Assembly (NCBI GenBank): GCA_004173415.1
Contig: SEHC01000054.1
Span: 1 to 10,656, forward strand
Source of the DNA: Lysobacteraceae bacterium
GTDB taxonomy: Bacteria; Pseudomonadota; Gammaproteobacteria; Xanthomonadales; Xanthomonadaceae
DNA length: 10,656 bases
Direction: 5' to 3'
The number at the start of each line of letters is the position of its first letter. Positions within the stretch are counted from its first letter, which is position 1. Below the pieces are notes generated by a model, which worked only from the letters and a program-made list of their open reading frames with translations, was not told the DNA's origin and did not search any database. The position numbers and the translations under genes were made by a program. Shown here piece after piece: positions 5,118 through 10,656 of this stretch.

Positions 5118-7397
5118 ATGTCCAACAGCATCCACAATGCCGAACGCCATGGACGCGACCCGCGACTGCTGGAGCTGGCGCGGGAAATCGTGGTGCCGCC
5201 CCTGGGCGAAACCTTCGCCGTGGCCCTAGGCCGTTTCGACGACGCGCTGTTCGATCGGGCCGAGCGCGCCGGCAATTCGCAGTTGGCGTTCCTGGACGCG
5301 ATGCGCGAACTGCGGCGTCGGCGCGACGAGATCAGCCGCCGCTTCCGCAGCCACCTGGACCGCAGCTGGAAGTCGCTGGAAAGCGGAGAACCGCTGTCGG
5401 CCGAGCATGCCCTCGCCGAACCCACCACCGCGCTGAGCCTGGTATCCGAGCAGGAGCTGGAATCGCGGCTGGCGGTGCGCAATCTCGCCAGCGTGATCCT
5501 GCGCGATTGCAAGCCGGTGCTGGTCAGGCTGGACCGGCGGCTGGGCCTGATCGCCGGCAACCTTCTGCTGGACAACGACCACAACCCGGTCGGTCCCGAA
5601 CACATCGGCGTGGCCATCCATGAAGCCTTCGCCACCTGCGAGCTGTCGCCCGAAGTGCGCCTGGTGGTGATCAAGCTGTGCGAACGCGACCTGGTGCCCG
5701 GTATCGGCCGCCTGTACGAGGCGCTGGACCAGCGTCTGGTCGAATCCGGGGTGATGCCGGAAATGCCGGCGGTGCGTTCGCCCGCCAGGCCTCCCGCGAG
5801 GATGCCGGTCAGCCATGAATCGATGGCCGAGGACGAGGAAGCCAGCGCCCCGGCCTGGGCCGCACGCTTCACCCACCGCATGGCCGGGATGAAGGGCGGC
5901 ATGCAGGCCTCGATGGGCCAGGGCGGTTTTGGCGACGGTCTTCCGGGTTACGCGGGGGGCGCGCAGGGCGTGCTGCTCGAGGCGCTGCACCACCTGCTGC
6001 AGGAATCACGCGGTCGCGAGGCGCCGGAGTCCGCGCATGCCTCCGCCGCCGACAATCGCGCGCTGTCTCAGCGCGAGATGCTGTCGGTACTGTCGCTGTT
6101 GCAAAGCACCCCCAGCCCGACCTTGCGGGCGGCGATCGGCGATACCGGCGAGTCGCTGGCCCAGCGCCTGAAAAGCGAAGTCCTCAGCGGTGCCACCCGG
6201 CTCGGCGTGGACCCGTCGACCGCCCGGCTGGCCCCGGTCGACGAGGACGCCATCGACCTGGTCGGCATGCTGTTCGACGTGATGCTCGACGAGCGCGACC
6301 TGGAAGGGCGCCCGCGTGAACTGATCGGCCGCCTGGTGGTGCCTTTCGTCAAGGTCGCCCTGCTGGACCGGCGCATGTTCGTGCAGAAGACCCATCCGGC
6401 CCGCCGCCTGCTCAACGTGCTGGCCGAGGCCTGCGAAGGCAACAACGGCGAAAGCGCGGCGGAACGCACGCTGATGGCCAAGGTCGAGGAAGTGGTCGAC
6501 CGCCTGACCGCCGAGTTCAACGAAAACCTCGCCGTGTTCCTCACCCTGGAGGAGGAGTTCCGCGACTTCCTCAACCAGCACAAGCGCCGTATCGAGATCG
6601 CCGAACGCCGCGCCGCCGAGATCCAGAGCGGCCAGGAACGCCTGGAGACGGCGCGTACGCGCATGGCCATCGAGCTGGCCGCGCGCCTGGATGGCCGCCA
6701 GGTGCCGCAGGCGATCGATGATTTCATGCGCCAGCCCTGGGCCCACCACGTCACCATGACCGTGCTGCGCGAGGGCGAGGACAGCGAAGGGCTGCGCGAT
6801 GCGCTGGCCCTGGCCGATGGGGTGATGGAAGAACTCGCCGAGGCCCAGCGCCAGATCATCGGCAAGCCCTGGTTGCAGACATGGCGTCCGTCGCTGCAGA
6901 AGGTGTTTGCCAGCGTCGGCATGAACCCCGATGCGGCCAGCTCGGCGGTCGATGCCCTGCACGACACCTTGCAGGCCGTGGCCGCGTCGCGCCCGGACCT
7001 GGAGAAATCGCTGCCCGAATTGCCGCAGGTGGTGCTGCCCCGGTCGCCGGACGACGACTCCACCCCGATCCACCTGGTCGGCGGCACCGATACGCTGGAT
7101 TTCGACAGCACCGATGCCGAGCATTTCCGCGCCCTGCCCATCGGCACCTGGCTGGACTTCATCGACAAGGACAACAAGGTGCAGCCAGGCAAGCTGTCCT
7201 GGGTCAGCCCGATTTCGTCGCGGCTGCTGTTCGTCAACCGCCGCGGTGTGCGCTTCTGCGTGGCTTCTCCCGAGGAACTGGCGGTCATGGTGCGGATGGG
7301 CCGCCTGCGCACCCACCAGGACGAGGACGCCTTCGACAGCGCCATGCAGGGCGTGATCGAGAGGCTGGATCCGGAAAAGTCAGCGCTCGGCGCCTGA
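5118..7397 (+). CDS. DUF1631 family protein
   Basis: A large protein of 759 residues, the normal size for DUF1631 proteins. These are widespread in beta- and gammaproteobacteria and were sometimes misannotated as thymidine phosphorylase; no biochemical function is assigned here. Supporting segments are LVSEQELESRLAVRNLA, DNDHNPVGPEHIG, IKLCERDLVPGIGRLYEALD and, near the C-terminus, LPIGTWLDFIDKDNKVQPGK with LSWVSPISSRLLFVNRRG (about 670-710). The latter looks like a small beta-rich domain. A Gly/Met-rich linker (residues 255-284) separates the N-terminal and central parts. A charged, probably coiled-coil helix spans about 470-525. No signal peptide or membrane segment is seen, so it is probably cytoplasmic. 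ATG 5118-5120 is preferred, with GGGG about 11 nt upstream; a TTG at 5112 would add two residues. It appears to be a single-gene transcript. Confidence 0.88.
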   Translation: MSNSIHNAERHGRDPRLLELAREIVVPPLGETFAVALGRFDDALFDRAERAGNSQLAFLDAMRELRRRRDEISRRFRSHLDRSWKSLESGEPLSAEHALAEPTTALSLVSEQELESRLAVRNLASVILRDCKPVLVRLDRRLGLIAGNLLLDNDHNPVGPEHIGVAIHEAFATCELSPEVRLVVIKLCERDLVPGIGRLYEALDQRLVESGVMPEMPAVRSPARPPARMPVSHESMAEDEEASAPAWAARFTHRMAGMKGGMQASMGQGGFGDGLPGYAGGAQGVLLEALHHLLQESRGREAPESAHASAADNRALSQREMLSVLSLLQSTPSPTLRAAIGDTGESLAQRLKSEVLSGATRLGVDPSTARLAPVDEDAIDLVGMLFDVMLDERDLEGRPRELIGRLVVPFVKVALLDRRMFVQKTHPARRLLNVLAEACEGNNGESAAERTLMAKVEEVVDRLTAEFNENLAVFLTLEEEFRDFLNQHKRRIEIAERRAAEIQSGQERLETARTRMAIELAARLDGRQVPQAIDDFMRQPWAHHVTMTVLREGEDSEGLRDALALADGVMEELAEAQRQIIGKPWLQTWRPSLQKVFASVGMNPDAASSAVDALHDTLQAVAASRPDLEKSLPELPQVVLPRSPDDDSTPIHLVGGTDTLDFDSTDAEHFRALPIGTWLDFIDKDNKVQPGKLSWVSPISSRLLFVNRRGVRFCVASPEELAVMVRMGRLRTHQDEDAFDSAMQGVIERLDPEKSALGA

Positions 7398-7520
7398 TCC
7401 AGAGCTTCCCCCGGCGGCATACGGCCAGCCGGAGTGGCGGCCGCACCGCTTCGTGCAGCCCCTGCGAGGGACGCCAGGCACTGGAACGCAAGCCCGGATC
7501 CTTCGGCCGGAAGGTCGCGC

Positions 7521-7551
7521 CCAACGAGCGCCGGGCCGCCTCCAATGAGCG
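7521..7551. repeat. Direct repeat CCAAYGAGCG, 21-bp pitch, upstream of pntAA
   Basis: CCAACGAGCG (7521-7530) and CCAATGAGCG (7542-7551) match at nine of ten positions and start 21 bp apart, two helical turns. They end only a few bases before the presumed -35 region of pntAA. This is the geometry of a dimeric or tandem activator site, but the evidence is only the repeat itself. Confidence 0.4.
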
Positions 7552-7554
7552 GGG

Positions 7555-7583
7555 CGACCCTGCCGGCCGTGCTTTGCTAGCAT
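7555..7583 (+). promoter_or_regulatory. Probable pntAA promoter
   Basis: TAGCAT at 7578-7583, within TTTGCTAGCATCGG, is a plausible -10 box of the kind often seen upstream of xanthomonad genes. The -35 position 17 nt upstream reads CGACCC (7555-7560), a poor match, which fits a promoter needing help from an activator. The leader to the pntAA ATG would be about 25 nt. Confidence 0.4.
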
Positions 7584-7614
7584 CGGCAGTCCGGAATCCG
7601 ACAGCGAGGGGAAC

Positions 7615-8712
7615 ATGGCGATCGAAGTGCTGGTGTTGAGGGAAACGGCGCCGGGCGAGCGCCGCGTCGCCGCAACCCCCGAAACGGTGAAGAAGCTCGT
7701 TGCCGCGGGCGCCAGCGTCAAGGTCGAAAGCGGTGCGGGACTGGATGCCGGATTCGTCGACCAGGCATATGTGGATGCCGGCGCGGGATTGGCCACGGTC
7801 GACACCCCCGCCCAGGCGGACGTGGTGCTCTGCGTGCAGGCTCCGGAGTCCGCCGCGATCGGGCAGTTGAAGCAGGGCGCGACCCTGGTGGGCATGCTGC
7901 AGCCCGAAGCCGACGCGGCCCGTGGCGAGGCGATCAGGTCGCGCGGGATCCTCGCCTTCCCGCTGGAGAAACTGCCGCGGACCACGCGCGCGCAGTCCAT
8001 GGATGTGCTCAGTTCGCAGGCCGGCATGGCCGGCTACAAGGCGGTGCTGATCGCCGCGCAGCTGGCGCCGCGCTTCTTCCCCATGCTGACCACCGCCGCC
8101 GGCACCATCCGACCGTCCAAGGTGCTGATCGTCGGCGCCGGCGTGGCCGGCCTGCAGGCCATCGCGACCACCAAGCGCCTGGGCGCGCAGGTGGAAGGCT
8201 TCGACGTGCGGCCGGAGACCCGCGAGCAGATCGAATCACTGGGCGGCAAGTTCCTCGACCTGGGAGTCAGCGCCGCGGGCGAAGGCGGCTATGCGCGCCA
8301 GCTCACCGACGAGGAGCGCGCAGAGCAGCAGCGCCGGTTGGCCGAGCACCTGAAGGGCATCGACGTGGTGGTCTGCACCGCTGCGGTGCCCGGGCGCCCG
8401 GCGCCGAAGATCATCACCATGGCGATGGTCCAGGCGATGAAGCCGGGCAGCGTGATCGTCGACCTGGCTGCGGAAACCGGCGGCAACTGCGAGGCAACGC
8501 GGCCTGGCGAAACGATCGTCCACGACGGGGTCACCGTGGCCGGGCCGCTCAACCTGGCCAGCATGGGCGCGGTGCATGCCAGCGAGATGTATGCGCGCAA
8601 CGTATTCAACTTCGTGGCGCTGTTCGTGAAGCAGGGCACGATCGACTGCGACTGGAACGACGAACTGCTGGCCAGGACCCGCTGGCCCGAACCGGCCGCT
8701 GCTGCAGAGTAG
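7615..8712 (+). CDS. pntAA: Proton-translocating NAD(P) transhydrogenase, alpha subunit part 1 (NAD(H)-binding domain I)
   Basis: 365 residues forming the soluble NAD(H)-binding component of the transhydrogenase, in the three-polypeptide form known from Rhodospirillum rubrum. With PntAB and PntB it couples hydride transfer between NADH and NADP+ to proton flow across the inner membrane, supplying NADPH. The N-terminus has RETAPGERRVAATPETV. The RQDS-type active-site loop is intact at about 127-139 (TRAQSMDVLSSQ). The Rossmann nucleotide loop is VGAGVAGLQA, followed by the acidic FDVRPETRE. The mobile loop GEGGYARQL is present. Start ATG 7615 follows a strong GAGGGG 4-5 nt upstream. The partner pntAB does not follow directly: a reversed four-gene cassette intervenes and pntAB restarts at 10613. 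Confidence 0.94.
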   Translation: MAIEVLVLRETAPGERRVAATPETVKKLVAAGASVKVESGAGLDAGFVDQAYVDAGAGLATVDTPAQADVVLCVQAPESAAIGQLKQGATLVGMLQPEADAARGEAIRSRGILAFPLEKLPRTTRAQSMDVLSSQAGMAGYKAVLIAAQLAPRFFPMLTTAAGTIRPSKVLIVGAGVAGLQAIATTKRLGAQVEGFDVRPETREQIESLGGKFLDLGVSAAGEGGYARQLTDEERAEQQRRLAEHLKGIDVVVCTAAVPGRPAPKIITMAMVQAMKPGSVIVDLAAETGGNCEATRPGETIVHDGVTVAGPLNLASMGAVHASEMYARNVFNFVALFVKQGTIDCDWNDELLARTRWPEPAAAAE

Positions 8713-8722
8713 ACCCGCGCGT

Positions 8723-8755
8723 ATCGCCAACCTCCGCGCAGGCGATCGTCTGCGC
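8723..8755. terminator. Possible hairpins between convergent pntAA and DUF3106 genes
   Basis: GCGCAG (8736-8741) and CTGCGC (8750-8755) form a 6-bp stem around an 8-nt loop. An alternative stem pairs ATCGCC (8723-8728) with GGCGAT (8741-8746), sharing bases with the first. The location, between two gene ends that face each other, suits a bidirectional stop. There is no T tract on either side, so intrinsic termination is doubtful. Confidence 0.3.
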
Positions 8756-8764
8756 AGCGGCGCC

Positions 8765-9205
8765 TTACTTCGAATGGGTCCGCGGCCGGTCCGGCGGTGG
8801 GTTGGCTTCGACCCAGGCCCGCCGCTGTTCCGGACTCATGCGTTTCCATTCCGCGCGCAGTTGCTTGCGCTGCTCCGGGCTCAGCTTGACCATGTGTTCG
8901 AACAGCGCACGGGCCTCGTGGCGCTGCTGCGGGTTCATGCCCTCGAAGCGGCGCATGCCCTTGCGCGCCAGCTTGCGCTGTTCGGGCGACATGTCCTGCC
9001 AGCGCTGCGCATGCTCGAGCATGCGCTGGCGCTGCGCCGGATCGCTGTTCCAACGCTCGCGCACCGGTGCGATCAGCATCTCCCGCTGTTGCGCGCTGAG
9101 TTGCTCCCAGGCCGGCGGCGGCGCTGGATCGGATTGGGCGAGCGTGCTGCCGGTCGCCATCAGGCCCAGCAGGAGCACGCCGGCGGCGGTTCTCAGGTTC
9201 TTCAT
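8765..9205 (-). CDS. Secreted DUF3106 repeat protein
   Basis: 146 residues. A signal peptide is clear: Lys/Arg start, hydrophobic core AAGVLLLGLMATG, probable cleavage after TLAQ (24), so the mature protein is periplasmic or exported. The rest is built of helical repeats beginning with L/M-S-P-E-Q-R-like motifs at residues 36, 54, 72, 90 and 108, an exact 18-residue period, with a last copy at 123. Each has conserved Gln-Arg and downstream aromatic residues (W52, W69, F87, F102, W120, W131). This is the DUF3106 pattern; function unknown, and somewhat like the LTxxQ helices of CpxP/Spy. It is the last gene of the sigma cassette. The upstream gene's stop is 4 nt before this ATG, and GGAG at the end of that gene serves as the ribosome site. 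Confidence 0.88.
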   Translation of the reverse strand: MKNLRTAAGVLLLGLMATGSTLAQSDPAPPPAWEQLSAQQREMLIAPVRERWNSDPAQRQRMLEHAQRWQDMSPEQRKLARKGMRRFEGMNPQQRHEARALFEHMVKLSPEQRKQLRAEWKRMSPEQRRAWVEANPPPDRPRTHSK

Positions 9206-9209
9206 GTGC

Positions 9210-9590
9210 TTACTCCATGGCCAGCGGCTCTGCTTCCGAAGAAGCCAGCCACAGGTAAAGGTCGGGGTTTTCGTCCAGGGTCGAGAGGCTGTCGGGGTAC
9301 TCGCCTTCTGCGCCGGCGCCGGCGCCGGCCGCCAGCGGCGCAGGCGTCATCGCGGTGGGAGCGGTCCCGGGCAGGAATCGCACGCCGATCGCCACTGCGA
9401 GCACCGCCGAGAATGCGGTCGCCGCAGCCCAGCGCCAGCCATGGCCGCGCTTCGGCGACTGCTCCAGGCCATGCCGCGCAGCGCGAAGGCGGGCCAGGGT
9501 GGCCGGTGAGACTTGGTCGAGCGCCGCGGCATGCAACTCATGCAGATGCCGGTCGAATTGTTGCGTGTCGTTGCCGATCCCCGGGTTCAT
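9210..9590 (-). CDS. Single-pass membrane protein, probable regulator (anti-sigma candidate) of the adjacent ECF sigma factor
   Basis: 126 residues. A cytoplasmic N-terminal half (1-50) contains a short helical segment with ALDQVSPATLARLRAARHG. One transmembrane helix follows at about 54-73 (AAATAFSAVLAVAIGVRFL). The periplasmic tail has an AGAGAGA run and ends LDENPDLYLWLASSEAEPLAME. Its start overlaps the sigma gene stop as ATGA, with a strong GGAGGA ribosome site 6-7 nt upstream, so the two are translationally coupled. Topology and position suggest a membrane anti-sigma factor. It contains no cysteine, so it is not of the zinc-binding HxxxCxxC class. The ATLARLRAAR segment and the sigma / this gene / DUF3106 order resemble the sigma-DUF3619-DUF3106 clusters I recall from Burkholderiales. 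That family assignment is from memory, and inhibition of the sigma factor is an inference. Confidence 0.78.
   Translation of the reverse strand: MNPGIGNDTQQFDRHLHELHAAALDQVSPATLARLRAARHGLEQSPKRGHGWRWAAATAFSAVLAVAIGVRFLPGTAPTAMTPAPLAAGAGAGAEGEYPDSLSTLDENPDLYLWLASSEAEPLAME
9310..9327. repeat. Hexanucleotide tandem repeat GCGCCG x3
   Basis: Three perfect tandem GCGCCG units lie inside the anti-sigma candidate gene and encode the alternating Ala-Gly run in its periplasmic tail. Gain or loss of units would stay in frame and only change linker length. Confidence 0.7.
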
Positions 9591-10153
9591 CGGAAATCCT
9601 CCAGTTGCTTTTGCAGTGCGTCGCGCGCGCGCGACAGATGGGTCTTTACCGAGCCTTCCGAGCAGCCCATGGCCCGGGCCGTGTCGGCCACGTCCAGTTC
9701 CTCCAGGACGCGCAGGGTGAAGGCTTCGCGTTGCCGGGCAGGCAGCTTGCGCAAGGCCCCGACCAGCCTGGCATAGGCTTCGCGCTGGTCATGGGACCGG
9801 GACGGTCCGGGGGCCTGGTCGGCCCAGTCGATCAGGCTGTCCTCGCTGCGCTCGCTGGCGGGCGCGAACAGGCGCAACCTGAAATTTCCGCGTCGTTGCT
9901 GGTCGACGATCTTGCGCCTCAGGATGCTCCAGAACAGCGGAGTCCACTCCTGCGCGGGCCGGCCGCTATAACCGAGCATCTTCATCATCGCGTCCTGCAC
10001 CGCATCAAGCGCGTCCTCGCGATTGCGCAAGCCGGCCTCGGCGAAGCGGAACGCGCGCGTACCGACCCCGGCCAGGAACAGTTCCAGGGTCGCCGGTGGC
10101 GTCGGCCCGGCCACGGCCTGGCCCGGTTGCGTGATGTCTGCGCTCACCAGCAC
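9587..10153 (-). CDS. ECF-type (extracytoplasmic function) RNA polymerase sigma-70 factor
   Basis: 188 residues with the two-domain layout of group 4 sigma factors. Region 2 spans about 24-95, with the core-binding helix NREDALDAVQDAMMKM and an aromatic/basic stretch WTPLFWSILRRKIVDQQRR. A variable linker (about 96-125) follows. Region 4 is at about 128-183, with LPARQREAFTLRVLEEL then the helix-turn-helix ADTARAMGCSEGSVKTHLSRAR for -35 recognition. It directs RNA polymerase to an unknown regulon, probably linked to the envelope given its neighbours. The start is a GTG: 10151-10153 or, two codons later, 10145-10147. Neither has a strong ribosome site, and the first lies 3 nt after the stop of the upstream repeat-protein gene, so translation is probably coupled. 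The stop overlaps the next gene as ATGA. Confidence 0.9.
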   Translation of the reverse strand: MLVSADITQPGQAVAGPTPPATLELFLAGVGTRAFRFAEAGLRNREDALDAVQDAMMKMLGYSGRPAQEWTPLFWSILRRKIVDQQRRGNFRLRLFAPASERSEDSLIDWADQAPGPSRSHDQREAYARLVGALRKLPARQREAFTLRVLEELDVADTARAMGCSEGSVKTHLSRARDALQKQLEDFR

Positions 10154-10156
10154 AGC

Positions 10157-10489
10157 TTAGTGCCTGCGGTCCCAGCGGCGGTCGAAACGGTCGCCGCGTC
10201 GGTCAAGGGCGCGGTCGGCCAGGCGGCCCTGTCGATCGAGGCGGCGGTCGATGCGGTCGCCGCGCGCCTCCAGCCCATGGGCCAGGTACCCGTGCCCGTG
10301 GCTGGCGGCGACGGCCGCGCGATGGTCGTACCGGGCTTCGATGCGGTCGCCGCGTTGGTCGAGGCGTCGCTCGATGCGGTCGCCCCTGAGGTCCAGGCGG
10401 CGATCCACGCGATCGCCGTGATCCCGCGCCGAAGCGGTGGCTGAAACTCCAAGCAGGATCAGGGAAAGCAGCATCCAATGTCGGCGCAT
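10157..10489 (-). CDS. Small secreted Arg/Asp-rich 11-residue repeat protein, function unknown
   Basis: 110 residues. A signal peptide (MRRHWMLLSLILLGVSATASA, cut after 21) is followed by a highly charged mature part. That part is two blocks of three 11-residue repeats, G-D-R-hydrophobic-D/E-R-R-L-D-x-R, with GDR or GR at positions 25, 36, 47 and again at 77, 88, 99. A 19-residue Ala/His/Gly spacer (58-76) separates them. Hydrophobic residues (V28, L32, I39, L43, I50, Y54, then I80, L84, L95, F102, W106) would form a stripe on an amphipathic helix with Arg and Asp on the other faces. The ATG has a good AGAGGA site 6 nt upstream. It is the first gene of the sigma cassette. I recall similar unnamed proteins in xanthomonads but know of no function. 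The RGD tripeptides are probably a by-product of the repeat. Confidence 0.8.
   Translation of the reverse strand: MRRHWMLLSLILLGVSATASARDHGDRVDRRLDLRGDRIERRLDQRGDRIEARYDHRAAVAASHGHGYLAHGLEARGDRIDRRLDRQGRLADRALDRRGDRFDRRWDRRH
10163..10261 (-). repeat. 33-bp tandem repeat block 2 (residues 77-109)
   Basis: Three diverged 33-bp units encode residues 77-109 of the secreted repeat protein. The cores GDRIDRRLD and GDRFDRRWD flank a degenerate middle copy (GRLADRALD). The reading frame is preserved through all copies. Confidence 0.7.
10319..10417 (-). repeat. 33-bp tandem repeat block 1 (residues 25-57)
   Basis: Three 33-bp units encode GDRVDRRLD, GDRIERRLD and GDRIEARYD. The DNA carries repeated GCGGTCGCC / GCGATCGCC-like strings on the plus strand, so slippage or recombination between units and with block 2 is possible. 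Confidence 0.7.
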
Positions 10490-10549
10490 GGCGGTGTCCT
10501 CTGGCGGGGGCAGGCAGGAAACGCCGCATGTGCGGACCGGTTGACCTCG

Positions 10550-10578
10550 CTGGCAATGGATTCAGGCCCGGTTATGAT
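10550..10578 (+). promoter_or_regulatory. Probable separate promoter for pntAB
   Basis: TATGAT at 10573-10578 is a five-of-six match to the -10 consensus. CTGGCA at 10550-10555 sits 17 nt upstream as a moderate -35. A closer -35 match, TTGACC at 10541-10546, is too far (26 nt spacer). The leader to the pntAB ATG would be about 28 nt. An independent promoter fits the separation of pntAB from pntAA. Confidence 0.5.
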
Positions 10579-10612
10579 GCCGGAAAGGGCGCAGTGCCCC
10601 GGGAGAGCGTGG

Positions 10613-10656
10613 ATGAGCGACGGTTTCGTGGCCTTGTACATCTTCATGCTGGCGGC
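10613..10656 (+). CDS. pntAB: NAD(P) transhydrogenase alpha subunit part 2 (membrane domain), 5' end only
   Basis: Only 14 full codons are in the window: MSDGFVALYIFMLA, then the gene runs off the right edge. The short polar start leading at once into a hydrophobic helix agrees with the N-terminus of PntAB from xanthomonads as I recall it. PntAB is the ~100-residue, multi-helix membrane subunit that forms part of the proton channel with PntB. The ATG has a good ribosome site (GGGAG, 10601-10605, 7 nt spacing). Identification rests on a very short stretch plus the presence of pntAA on the same strand upstream; pntB would be expected just beyond the edge. Confidence 0.75.
   Translation, partial: MSDGFVALYIFMLA

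Noticed and set aside
6006..7420. Two long minus-strand open frames opposite the DUF1631 gene
   Set aside because: Compositionally biased antisense frames over a gene with strong family similarity; no ribosome site or motif.
7500..7514. CCTTC-GGCCG-GAAGG hairpin after the DUF1631 gene
   Set aside because: A 5-bp stem without a T tract, 100 nt beyond the stop codon; expected by chance at this GC content.
10163..10417. Repeated units considered as a CRISPR array
   Set aside because: The 33-bp units have no unique spacers, are diverged, and are translated in one frame with a signal peptide; they are protein repeats.
8774..10444. A 556-residue plus-strand open frame across the gap between pntAA and pntAB, which would look like a third pnt-linked gene
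   Set aside because: It is antisense to the four-gene cassette, whose products have signal peptides, sigma domains and ordered overlaps. The plus-strand product is low-complexity with no transhydrogenase motif.

Overview
The window is a GC-rich stretch of proteobacterial chromosome. It most resembles the Xanthomonadaceae/Lysobacteraceae (Xanthomonas, Stenotrophomonas, Pseudoxanthomonas, Luteimonas, Lysobacter). This is judged from protein similarity recalled from memory (ahpC, a proline iminopeptidase, a DUF1631 protein, a split transhydrogenase) and not from any database search. No rRNA, tRNA, CRISPR, transposase or phage gene is visible.

Layout. (1) 1-1156: the 5' end of ahpC (peroxiredoxin, minus strand) diverges from prmC (release-factor glutamine methyltransferase, plus strand). 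The AT-rich gap holds a good sigma-70 promoter for ahpC, with an OxyR-type operator directly against its -35 box. (2) 1212-1884: a decayed proline iminopeptidase pseudogene with an internal frameshifting deletion and no C-terminus. It collides tail to tail with an N-formylglutamate-amidohydrolase-like gene. (3) 1796-4798, minus strand: four genes read as nitroreductase, 5'-3' exonuclease, NUDIX hydrolase and N-formylglutamate amidohydrolase. Two of the three junctions overlap by 8 nt. (4) 5118-7397, plus strand: one large DUF1631 protein. (5) 7615-8712 and 10613-end, plus strand: pntAA and the first codons of pntAB, two subunits of the membrane proton-translocating transhydrogenase. (6) 8765-10489, minus strand, lying between the two pnt genes: a four-gene cassette. 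In transcription order it encodes a secreted Arg/Asp repeat protein, an ECF sigma factor, a single-pass membrane protein that is probably its regulator, and a secreted DUF3106 repeat protein.

How the genes work together. Most of the window is housekeeping and accessory metabolism: peroxide defence, translation termination, NAD(P)H balance, nucleotide hygiene. The most distinctive region is the ECF sigma cassette, which splits the transhydrogenase genes and runs against them, so that pntAB appears to have its own promoter. The cassette has the layout of an envelope-sensing system: a cytoplasmic sigma factor, a cysteine-free membrane partner, and two exported proteins built of short helical repeats (11-residue and 18-residue periods).

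Limits. Functions come from motifs and memory. Promoter calls are by eye. The pseudogene lesions could in principle be assembly errors.
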